This document shows positions 24,719-32,880 of a stretch of 37,562 nt of DNA, one piece after another. The stretch spans positions 1 through 37,562 of the forward strand of contig JADFZS010000051.1 of the NCBI GenBank assembly GCA_015232405.1, read 5' to 3'. The position numbers were made by a program, and so were the translations under genes. Below the pieces are notes generated by a model that ran no database searches, had not been told where the DNA came from, and was given only the letters and a program-made list of their open reading frames with translations. Positions within the stretch are counted from its first letter, which is position 1, and the number at the start of each line of letters is the position of its first letter. This DNA is from Magnetococcales bacterium. Lineage in GTDB: Bacteria > Pseudomonadota > Magnetococcia > Magnetococcales > JADFYX01.

Positions 24719-25789
24719 ATGGCAGAAGATACCGACCAAGACTCCAAAACCGAAGACCCCACGGAAAAACGGCTTTTGGACGCTGCAAATAAAGGTCAGG
24801 TTATCTCCTCTAAAGAGGTAGGAACAGCCCTGCTTTTTATTGCAGCAACCCTACTTTTTTATTTTCAAGGGGAGATTATGTGGACCTCCCTACAGACCAA
24901 AATGCGCTTTTTTCTCTCTGGGGCTATCTCAGGAGATATAACACCCAAGGGTATTAGTGTTTTAATGGATGGGCTTGTTAAGGAGTATATGCTTGATTTA
25001 GCTCCATTTTTTGCTATATTTGTGGTCTTTGCCATATTCTCTGGCATCATACAACACGGTTTTATCCTCTCTTTAGAACCCCTAAAGCCAAAACTATCAA
25101 AGCTCAACCCAATCTCCGGCCTTAAACGGCTATTTTCCATGCGTTCCTTGGTTGAGCTGTTTAAATCTATTCTTAAAATGAGCGTAATATCTTTTGCGGT
25201 CTATTATGCGTTGAAAGATAGCTCGGAACGTATTATGGGCTTGGCGGCGACCAATATGGAGTATGTTGTCGAATCCATGGCTATGGATATCATGGAGGTA
25301 ATGCTGCTGGTTACTTTGGCCTTTGTTGCCATGGCTTTTCTTGATTTTCTCTATCAAAAATACGAGCATATCAAAGGTTTAAAGATGACCAAGCAGGAGG
25401 TCAAGGATGAACAGAAACAGATGGAGGGTGATCCGTTAATCAAGGGCCGAATCAGGCAGATTCAACGGGAGATGGCACAACGTCGTATGATGGAAGAGGT
25501 ACCAAAAGCCGATGTGGTAATCACCAACCCGACACACTATGCTGTGGCTTTACAATATAAACAGGGTGAGATGCAGGCTCCAAAACTGGTGGCAAAAGGA
25601 AAAGGTTTAATCGCCAAAAAAATCCGCGAACTTGCCAAGGAACATGATGTTATAATTGTTCAAAACCCACCACTTACAAGAACAATATACAAAGAGGTGG
25701 AGCTTGATCAATCCATACCACCAAATCTATTTAAAGCGGTTGCCGAAATTTTGGCTTATGTATTTAACCTCAGACAAAATCGGCCTTAG
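24719..25789 (+). CDS. flhB: Flagellar export switch protein FlhB
   Basis: 356 residues. It begins DQDSKTEDPTEKRLLDAANKGQV, the FlhB N-terminus, has four membrane helices, and a cytoplasmic domain that includes the self-cleavage site NPTH (Asn270 to His273). Cleavage switches export from rod and hook to filament substrates, so the switch should work. It is the last gene of the cluster and faces a convergent SPOR-domain gene. Confidence 0.96.
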   Translation: MAEDTDQDSKTEDPTEKRLLDAANKGQVISSKEVGTALLFIAATLLFYFQGEIMWTSLQTKMRFFLSGAISGDITPKGISVLMDGLVKEYMLDLAPFFAIFVVFAIFSGIIQHGFILSLEPLKPKLSKLNPISGLKRLFSMRSLVELFKSILKMSVISFAVYYALKDSSERIMGLAATNMEYVVESMAMDIMEVMLLVTLAFVAMAFLDFLYQKYEHIKGLKMTKQEVKDEQKQMEGDPLIKGRIRQIQREMAQRRMMEEVPKADVVITNPTHYAVALQYKQGEMQAPKLVAKGKGLIAKKIRELAKEHDVIIVQNPPLTRTIYKEVELDQSIPPNLFKAVAEILAYVFNLRQNRP

Positions 25790-25896
25790 TTTTTTGTAAT
25801 TGGTGTCTTGACTCAATTAACCCCAGGGTAGTTTTTTATCATCAGGCTAAAATTACAATTGGATGAGGATTCTTAGAATCAAAACAACCCGGTTTA

Positions 25897-26763
25897 TCAA
25901 AGAATCTGGGTAGATTCCGCCAAAATTCCTGTCTCCTCCCTAATTGTCTCCACCATATTATTGGCCTGCATAGCCAAGCGGTATGGTCCAACCATAACAT
26001 GGAAAAATACCCGGTCTTGCTCATGGGCTTTTTTTATCTTTGCCACAATCTGCTTTTGTTGCAGACGTTTTTGCACATGTTTGGCAAGGGTTATATTGGT
26101 AAAAGAACCAGCAAGCACAACAAATTGATCAGGTAGCAGGGTCGAGTTGTTGGCCAGTTTATCAAAAACCGACAGCTCTTTTGTTTGAATAACATCATCT
26201 TCCACCGCCAAAGAGATGTAATCCACAGGTAGATCGGTTTTTTCGCGAATTTTACTTACCGCCAACTCAGCTATGTTTTGCTTTACATAAGGGCCAACCA
26301 ACAGATGTGTGTGGTGCTGCCCGTTAACCATGGCCTGTTTGGAATGAACCGGAATACCAGCTTGTGCCAGTTTATTATAGATACGCTCGGCATTATCTCT
26401 ATTGATAAAAGAGCCAGCCAAAACCATATATTGTCCACTAGATTGGGGTTTGGGAAAGTCTGCCAAAGCCAACTCTGCTTGGTTGGTTGCAGCCATTTGT
26501 AGATCTTTTAACTCCAACGATGATCTTTTAACAATTTTAATATCAGACAGGGTAGAACTTGGACCAACCCCCTTATTTATCTGCCACCAAAAAAGAGCAG
26601 CAGCAATACCAAAAATGGCAATAATAGTCAGGGTCCAGATAAATATACGCCACCACATGACAGTTTTTTGGTTGCCATACTTCACATCGGACCAATCAAG
26701 GTTGCTGGTATCCAATTTTTCCAGTTTTTTTAAATCTACTTTATCTAACGTTGTAGGCATCAT
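25897..26763 (-). CDS. Membrane protein with two SPOR domains
   Basis: 288 residues. A cytoplasmic N-terminus and one membrane helix (about residues 38-60, WRIFIWTLTIIAIFGIAAAL) precede two SPOR domains, near 104-180 (YMVLAGSFINRDNAERIYNK) and 212-285 (FVVLAGSFTNITLAKHVQKR). SPOR domains bind denuded glycan strands in septal peptidoglycan, so a cell-division or wall-remodelling role in the periplasm is likely. Two adjacent ATG codons open the gene. It is convergent with flhB and has no obvious operon partner. Confidence 0.85.
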   Translation of the reverse strand: MMPTTLDKVDLKKLEKLDTSNLDWSDVKYGNQKTVMWWRIFIWTLTIIAIFGIAAALFWWQINKGVGPSSTLSDIKIVKRSSLELKDLQMAATNQAELALADFPKPQSSGQYMVLAGSFINRDNAERIYNKLAQAGIPVHSKQAMVNGQHHTHLLVGPYVKQNIAELAVSKIREKTDLPVDYISLAVEDDVIQTKELSVFDKLANNSTLLPDQFVVLAGSFTNITLAKHVQKRLQQKQIVAKIKKAHEQDRVFFHVMVGPYRLAMQANNMVETIREETGILAESTQIL

Positions 26764-26976
26764 GATCTTATACTGCTAATAAAATTGTTTAAATTGTAAC
26801 AATATATAAGAAGCTGCAAATCTAGTGCCAAGCAATATCAGTACTTAAGTTCAAAGAGGGGATTATTTGTAAAAAATAGCAATGTTTTCTAAGGTAGTTG
26901 CTTAGCAGTAACAGCAACTACCATAACAATAATTTTAGGTTTTAATCTATAATTGCCGAATTGATAATCAGGATAT

Positions 26977-27321
26977 CTATTGTAGATAATCTGTTCTGTT
27001 TTGCTCGGTATCTGCTACAATTTTAAACACTTTATGAAATCCAACATCGTACATGGATTCAAAAACTTTGGGTTGGGTGTTGATAATTATAACCTGTTTA
27101 CACTCCTCCCCCAACTCTTCTGCCATCTCTGCCAACATTCCCATGGCAATACCGTCAATTTTTGTCGTATCGGCTAAATCGAAGACAAAACTCCCATTGG
27201 TTGGGGGGTTTTTATAAATCTGCTTCTGTACCCTTTGAAAAAGAGAGTACTCTTTGAAAGTAAACTCCCCAATAAAGTTAATGGTTGTTGTTCCATGTGT
27301 TGTCTTAGTATAAATTGCCAT
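26977..27321 (-). CDS. STAS-domain protein lacking the usual phospho-serine
   Basis: 114 residues forming one STAS domain, as in anti-sigma-factor antagonists (TTINFIGEFTF; FVFDLADTTKIDGIAMGML; QVIIINTQPKVFESMYDVGF). In SpoIIAA-like proteins the loop reads D-S-S-G; here it is D56-G57-I58-A59, so the serine that a kinase would phosphorylate is missing. Thr53 or Thr52 just before it is a possible substitute. GGGAAAAAAAG precedes the ATG. No partner kinase or phosphatase is in the window. Confidence 0.82.
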   Translation of the reverse strand: MAIYTKTTHGTTTINFIGEFTFKEYSLFQRVQKQIYKNPPTNGSFVFDLADTTKIDGIAMGMLAEMAEELGEECKQVIIINTQPKVFESMYDVGFHKVFKIVADTEQNRTDYLQ

Positions 27322-27713
27322 CTTTTTTTCCCGTTATCGGCTAGTTTAATCAACAAATCTATGTAACTGTTTATATTAAGTCTGATTAAATAGTAACAAT
27401 ATTCATGCCATACTTTCGTAAAATAAATTATTACAATAAATACAAGATGATATGATATTTTTTCGATAATGGTTAAAAATGTCTTGCCTATACACCAAAA
27501 TGCACATATATGGCATAAAGCAACAATAAAAAATGGGGAATTTCTTTGATATATCAGATGGTTTAAGAGTTATAAAGAGTGGTTATGGGGGTGTTAAACT
27601 GTTCAATTTGTTGTACCCAATCAATGACCATTATGGGAACATTTTGCCCAAAATGGGTATTTTTTAATCAAAAATATTGAGTGGAGGAGAGAAGATTTTA
27701 AAAAAAAGTGCTG
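27322..27713. other. AT-rich gap without recognised genes
   Basis: 392 bases between the STAS gene (whose promoter must lie here) and the alr stop. I see no coding sequence, RNA gene or family hairpin repeat. TACCCA (27613-27618) and TGGGTA (27655-27660), the latter followed by a T-run, could pair over a long loop, which is weak evidence for a plus-strand terminator. Confidence 0.3.
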
Positions 27714-28865
27714 TTAGCTGTTGATGGGATAATAACGGGGAAGCCGTTTGCCCAGGCCACAGATAACCTCATAGGGTATAGCACCAATCCAGTCGGCCAT
27801 CATTTCAATACTGATTTGCTCTTTACCGTCACTACCTAAAATAGTAACTAGAGAGCCAACAGCAGCATCAGGTATGTGGGTAACATCAACAGCAGTGATA
27901 TCCATACAGACCCGCCCGACAATGGGGGCCTTTGTTCCCTCTATCAACACATAACCCTTATTACTTAAACGGCGTGAATAGCCGTCACCATAGCCAACAG
28001 GTATTTGTGCAATTTTAGACTCTTTTGTGGTTGTATAGCTATGACCATAACCAAGGGGAGTACCAGAAGGGACTTTGGCTACTTGAATTATGCGACTTAG
28101 CCATCTAACCACTCCAACAACTCCATCCTGCATGCTTGTGTGACTAGGATAAGCCGGAGATGCTCCATACAACATTATACCCGGCCTTACCCACTGCATA
28201 TGGCTTTGGGGATGGTAGAGAATACCGCCACTATTAGCCAGAGAGTTAAAACCTTGATTGCTCTTTGCCAGCTCAGGTATAGCCAGTAGTTCGTGCATTT
28301 TTTTAATCTGACTCTTGGTTACTTCCCCATTTTCACCTTCGTCACTACATGCCAGATGGGAGACAACCCCAGATATGATCAAGCCTGGCATCTTATTTAT
28401 CTCTTTTATGGCAGCTTGAAAGGTTTTACGACAAAAACCAATTCGGCCCATGCCAGTATCTACCTTTACATAGCAATTTACCTTTTTGTTCAGAGCCACA
28501 GCGAGACGGTTGAGGGCTTTGGCGGCATCTAAATTAAAAATAAAGGGGGTTAAATCCAAATCGATAATATGTTGTTCAGTACCCGGTGTTAATCCGGCAA
28601 AAAGAATGAGGGGAATTTTTACACCACCAAGGCGTAACTCTTCGGCCTCCTCCACCAGACCGACACAGAGACCCGGTGCACCAGCAGCCTCCAGGGTTCT
28701 GCTTAAAGGTAGTGCGCCCAAACCATAAGCATCAGCTTTTACTACGGGGAAAACCTTAACATTTTCACCGACTATTTTTTTCGCCAATAAAAAATTGTCA
28801 ACCACCCCTTGGGTGTTGATCTCCAACCAGGTCAGGCGAGCAACATGTATAGAATTATCAACCAT
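27714..28865 (-). CDS. alr: Alanine racemase
   Basis: 383 residues from the start chosen. It converts L- to D-alanine for peptidoglycan with PLP. The cofactor lysine is Lys43 in VVKADAYGLGALPL, and LGYGHSYTT includes the second catalytic region. The gene follows dnaB and overlaps it. I chose ATG 28865 (8-base overlap); ATG 28880 and TTG 28889 are also possible, and none has a clear ribosome binding site, so translational coupling to dnaB is likely. The dnaB-alr order is known in many proteobacteria. Confidence 0.94.
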   Translation of the reverse strand: MVDNSIHVARLTWLEINTQGVVDNFLLAKKIVGENVKVFPVVKADAYGLGALPLSRTLEAAGAPGLCVGLVEEAEELRLGGVKIPLILFAGLTPGTEQHIIDLDLTPFIFNLDAAKALNRLAVALNKKVNCYVKVDTGMGRIGFCRKTFQAAIKEINKMPGLIISGVVSHLACSDEGENGEVTKSQIKKMHELLAIPELAKSNQGFNSLANSGGILYHPQSHMQWVRPGIMLYGASPAYPSHTSMQDGVVGVVRWLSRIIQVAKVPSGTPLGYGHSYTTTKESKIAQIPVGYGDGYSRRLSNKGYVLIEGTKAPIVGRVCMDITAVDVTHIPDAAVGSLVTILGSDGKEQISIEMMADWIGAIPYEVICGLGKRLPRYYPINS

Positions 28866-30357
28866 AGCTGTTGTTGGCATAGTTATCAAAACGGGTGTAC
28901 TGTTTTAAAAATGTGAGGGTAACTCGACCAATGGGGCCGTTTCTCTGTTTGGCGATGATAATTTCCGCCATTCCTTCCAAGGCTGGATCATTCTCTTTAT
29001 AGACCTCTTCACGAAAAACAAACATTACTATATCTGCGTCCTGCTCAATGGCTCCTGACTCCCTGAGATCAGAGAGTACCGGGGTTTTGTTGGGTCTCTC
29101 TTCCACTTTACGGGAGAGCTGGGAGAGGGCAATGACAGGTACATCAAGCTCCTTTGCCAACGCTTTGAGACCCCGGCTGATTTCTGAAATCTCCTGTACC
29201 CGGTTATCGCTGTTGCCTTCACCCTGCATGAGTTGCAGATAATCAATTACAATAAGCTGGATATCTTTTTCCCGCTTAAGCCGCCGGGCTTTGGCACGTA
29301 CAGCCATAATGGAGAGGGCAGGGGTGTCATCCACATATATTGGAGCTTTGGAAAGAGTATCGGAGGCTTGAATCAACTGCCCATAGGCTTCCGTTTTAAG
29401 ATGACCGTTACGCAAACCCTGGGCATCTATACTACCAAGGGAAGAGAGCATCCTGACAACCAGCTGCTCTTTGGACATCTCAAGAGAGAAAACAGCAACC
29501 GGAGCACCAAATTTAATTGCCGAATTGGCAACAACATTCATGGCAAAAGATGTTTTACCCATGGCTGGACGACCTGCCAGGATAATAAGATCCGAAGGCT
29601 GCAACCCTGCCATCATTTTATCCAGGTCGGTAAATCCGGTGGGAACTCCGGTTACCGACTCCTTGCGCTGCATCAACTCTTCAATTTTGGATATAACCGG
29701 CATGATGACAGATTTCATGTCAGAGTAGTTGGAACGTCTCTGAGAGCGGTTTTCACCAACTTCAAAAATCTGCTTTTCGGCCTCCTCAATAATTTCATCC
29801 ACAGTTCTTTCACCCTCAAAAACCGCTTCAGAAATTTTTGTCGATTGCCGGGCCAACTCCCTTAAAATTGCCTTGTCCCGTACCAGCCTGGCGTATGATT
29901 TGGCGTTTGCTGTGGTGGGTACGGTCTCCAGTAGTTGGGCGAGATATCCACCGCCTCCAACTGAATTTATCTCATCATTTTTTTCAAGATACTGATTTAT
30001 AATAATCGGGTCAGCAGGATCTCCACGCTCCAACACAGCGATCATGGCTTGATATATAACCCGATGCGCCCCCATATAAAAATCATCCACTGTTACAATA
30101 TCTGCCACTTGATCCATGACATCATTATCTAATAAAATAGCTCCAAGTATGGACTGTTCTGCTTCGTTTGACCATGCAGAACGGCGGGTTATGGAGTTGT
30201 GATTTTTCTTAGCTACTTGTGAGAAAGGGTCAGGGGTATGCTCTTCCCCATAATCGGGGTAGTCAGCAATATCGGGATACTCTTCCATCTCCGGCTCTTC
30301 CCGATCTGGTGGCTCTTGTAGAGGTGGTTCCTGGTCATTGGCTGGGATATCGTTCAT
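28858..30357 (-). CDS. dnaB: Replicative DNA helicase DnaB
   Basis: 499 residues. The N-terminal domain begins near residue 60 (SNEAEQSILGAILLDN). The C-terminal RecA-like motor has Walker A GRPAMGKTS (262-270), IQLIVIDYLQLMQG and the RDADIVMFVFREE-like end (QDADIVMFVFREEVY). It unwinds DNA as a hexamer at the replication fork. About 55 residues precede the usual start, rich in Asp, Glu and Pro (EPPDREEPEMEEYPDIAD), and are probably disordered. It is divergent from radC and overlaps alr. Confidence 0.96.
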   Translation of the reverse strand: MNDIPANDQEPPLQEPPDREEPEMEEYPDIADYPDYGEEHTPDPFSQVAKKNHNSITRRSAWSNEAEQSILGAILLDNDVMDQVADIVTVDDFYMGAHRVIYQAMIAVLERGDPADPIIINQYLEKNDEINSVGGGGYLAQLLETVPTTANAKSYARLVRDKAILRELARQSTKISEAVFEGERTVDEIIEEAEKQIFEVGENRSQRRSNYSDMKSVIMPVISKIEELMQRKESVTGVPTGFTDLDKMMAGLQPSDLIILAGRPAMGKTSFAMNVVANSAIKFGAPVAVFSLEMSKEQLVVRMLSSLGSIDAQGLRNGHLKTEAYGQLIQASDTLSKAPIYVDDTPALSIMAVRAKARRLKREKDIQLIVIDYLQLMQGEGNSDNRVQEISEISRGLKALAKELDVPVIALSQLSRKVEERPNKTPVLSDLRESGAIEQDADIVMFVFREEVYKENDPALEGMAEIIIAKQRNGPIGRVTLTFLKQYTRFDNYANNSYG

Positions 30358-30492
30358 GCTGTATTAAAACCTCATGTAATTTTTATCACAAGGGGTAACC
30401 GGAAATTCATGTAATATCCCGGTTGGCTTGGATGTTATACATAGATCCCGGCTAGGATTTCAACACGGTTTTTTGCCAAGGGCATAGGCATC

Positions 30493-31197
30493 ATGACAGC
30501 AAAGAAAAAATCGACTGATAAATCCAAGCTCCATAATGGGCATAGAAAACGGCTTAGACAACGTTTTTATCTTGAGGGCTTGGAGCAGTTTGAGGACCAT
30601 CAGGTCTTGGAGTTACTGCTTTTTCATGCTGTTCCCCGTCGTGATACCAACGAGATAGCCCATCTTTTATTACAACGGTTTGGCTCACTATCAGCAGTTC
30701 TGGAAGCAGACCCCAAAGATTTAGCCACCATTGCTGGTATGGGAGAGTCTGCTGTTGCTTTTGTCTCTCTTATCCCCCCTTTGACCCGTCGTTATCTCAC
30801 CGATAGTGTAAGTCGCCACAAACCTACCCTGGACGATTCCAGAAAAACCAACGCCTATTTAACCCCGTTGATGGCAGGTCGCACAGAGGAGGTTTTTTAC
30901 GTCCTCTGCCTAAACAGCAGCTGCCAGCTGCTTTTTCCCGCCCTGATAAGCAAAGGAACCGTAAACGAAGCCAATATCCACCCAAGACACGTGGTAGAGG
31001 CAGCTCTCCGCCACAAAGCAGCATCGGTTATTCTCGCCCACAACCATCCATCAGGACAGATAAAAGCCTCAAGAGCCGATATAAATATCACAAGAATTTT
31101 GGTACAAGCCCTGATACCCATTGGTATAAAAGTACTAGACCATGTAATTGTCGCTGGCAGACATAATTTGAGTATGGCAGCAGAGGGGCTTTTGTAA
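30493..31197 (+). CDS. radC: RadC-family JAMM protein
   Basis: 234 residues. A helix-hairpin-helix region at about 60-95 (LSAVLEADPKDLATIAGMGES) is followed by the JAMM/MPN+ domain with metal ligands His183, His185 and Asp196 in AHNHPSGQIKASRAD. The biochemical role of RadC is still unsettled in the literature; a direct link to DNA repair is doubtful. A purine-rich stretch (AAGGGCATAGG) precedes the ATG. It is convergent with the small gene downstream. Confidence 0.93.
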   Translation: MTAKKKSTDKSKLHNGHRKRLRQRFYLEGLEQFEDHQVLELLLFHAVPRRDTNEIAHLLLQRFGSLSAVLEADPKDLATIAGMGESAVAFVSLIPPLTRRYLTDSVSRHKPTLDDSRKTNAYLTPLMAGRTEEVFYVLCLNSSCQLLFPALISKGTVNEANIHPRHVVEAALRHKAASVILAHNHPSGQIKASRADINITRILVQALIPIGIKVLDHVIVAGRHNLSMAAEGLL

Positions 31198-31212
31198 GAT
31201 GAGTTAAAGCTA

Positions 31213-31458
31213 TTAGATAATATCAATATTATCATTTCTGATCTGTTCAATCAGCTGTGTGTCGTCCTGTTGAGAGGTTACAACCCATTTTGCTGATATC
31301 TTCTTAAACTTCAGAGTCATTTCATAATCAACACTATTTCCAGCATAACAGATTAATCTGTACTGCTTTGGGTCGTAACATAACAGCAATGGGCCAAAAA
31401 TTTGAACGGCGGAGTGCCATGCTGGGATTGATTGAAATGTTTTTTGATTATGCAACAC
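31213..31458 (-). CDS. Small hypothetical protein downstream of fliI
   Basis: 81 residues from a GTG start with GCAGG nearby. It is mixed beta-strand in character (FGPLLLCYDPKQYRLICYAG; MTLKFKKISAKWVVTSQQ) with no membrane segment or known motif. It lies 66 bases after fliI on the same strand, where fliJ normally sits, but has neither the length nor the coiled coil of FliJ. It could be a real small gene, a remnant, or chance. The hydrophobic pattern supports a folded protein modestly. Confidence 0.45.
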   Translation of the reverse strand: MLHNQKTFQSIPAWHSAVQIFGPLLLCYDPKQYRLICYAGNSVDYEMTLKFKKISAKWVVTSQQDDTQLIEQIRNDNIDII

Positions 31459-31524
31459 CTGCTTTCGTAAGTTGGGAAAACCTCGATTATTTGTTATGAT
31501 AAGTCCTCAACTCACACTGATTAT

Positions 31525-32880
31525 TTATGTAAAATCAGGGGCTTGATCAGGTGGGTTTGCCTCTATGATTGCCATCATATGTTGGATGCTATCATCCAAT
31601 GAGCACCCTTCAGTAATGGCTTGGGTCAAGAAGGTTTTTATGGGTTCATATAGCTTGATGGATTGATCAATCTGGGGATTGCTACCAGCAGAGTAAGCAC
31701 CAATGTTGATCATATCCTCAGCTTTTTTATAAACCGCCAAATTTTCACGTATTTTCCCAGCAAAAACCTTATGCTCTTCGCTTGCTAGATCCTCCATCAA
31801 ACGGGAGAGAGATTGCAAAACATCAATAGCCGGATACTGGTTTGCCACAGCCAATTCACGGGATAGAACAAAGTGACCATCTAAAATACCCCTTACCGCG
31901 TCAACTATGGGATCTTGTAGATCATCACCCTCCATCAAAACCGTATAGAGAGCGGTAACACTTCCCTCTCCCTGATCACGTCCAGCTCGTTCTAGTAGTC
32001 TGGGTAGAATCATAAATGTAGAAGGGGGATAACCCTTGGAGGTTGGTGGCTCGCCACGGGCCAGACCAACTTCACGTTGTGCCATGGCAAAACGGGTAAC
32101 AGAGTCCATCAACAACAAAACATGTTTCTCTTTAGAGCGGAAATATTCAGCAATAGCCGTCGCCATAAAGGCTGCTCTAAGACGCATAAGAGGAGGTTGA
32201 TCAGAGGTAGCCACAACCACAATTGAACGGGCTAAACCTTCGGGTCCAAGATCTTTTTCCAAAAACTCCACAACCTCACGACCACGCTCACCAACCATGG
32301 CTATGACGTTGATATCGGCATCTGTATAACGGGCCATCATACCCATCAATGTACTTTTACCAACACCGGAGCCGGCAAAAACACCCACACGCTGACCACG
32401 ACCAATGGTCAACAAAGAGTTGATGGAACGAACACCAATATCCAATTTTTCATCAATCCGCCGTCTTAACATAGGGTTGATGGGATCGGCATAGAGAGGA
32501 GTGGTTTCTTGGGTCCTGACCATAGGGCCGTTATCAAGAGGTTCACCCATGGGTCCTAAAATCCGCCCCAGCAGCTCATCACCCACATCAACCATCTCGG
32601 AGCGACCTTTTGAGACAATCAGACTTCCCGGGTGTATACCTTTTATAGTGCCAAGTGGCATCAACAACAAAACATCCTGGCGAAAGCCAACCACCTCAGC
32701 TTTTATGGGTTTACCCCCATCATCAGGGTATACTTCACACAGATCACCAATTGATACTGAAGGACCAGACCCTTCGATCATCAAACCTACAACCTGGGTT
32801 ACTGTACCAGTTCTACTCAGCCCCATATGTTCATGGGCTGCCTGATTATACTGGCTCCATGGTATATCAATAGATAACAT
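31525..32880 (-). CDS. fliI: Flagellar export ATPase FliI
   Basis: 451 residues. Walker A is GSGVGKS (170-176). VVEFLEKDLGPEGLARSIVVVATSDQPP and VLLLMDSVTRFAMAQREVGLA (Walker B region) are diagnostic. FliI forms the hexameric ATPase under the export gate and is held by FliH. The start overlaps the fliH stop by one base (TAATG), giving tight coupling. It is the last recognised flagellar gene of fliEFGHI; fliJ does not follow. Confidence 0.97.
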   Translation of the reverse strand: MLSIDIPWSQYNQAAHEHMGLSRTGTVTQVVGLMIEGSGPSVSIGDLCEVYPDDGGKPIKAEVVGFRQDVLLLMPLGTIKGIHPGSLIVSKGRSEMVDVGDELLGRILGPMGEPLDNGPMVRTQETTPLYADPINPMLRRRIDEKLDIGVRSINSLLTIGRGQRVGVFAGSGVGKSTLMGMMARYTDADINVIAMVGERGREVVEFLEKDLGPEGLARSIVVVATSDQPPLMRLRAAFMATAIAEYFRSKEKHVLLLMDSVTRFAMAQREVGLARGEPPTSKGYPPSTFMILPRLLERAGRDQGEGSVTALYTVLMEGDDLQDPIVDAVRGILDGHFVLSRELAVANQYPAIDVLQSLSRLMEDLASEEHKVFAGKIRENLAVYKKAEDMINIGAYSAGSNPQIDQSIKLYEPIKTFLTQAITEGCSLDDSIQHMMAIIEANPPDQAPDFT

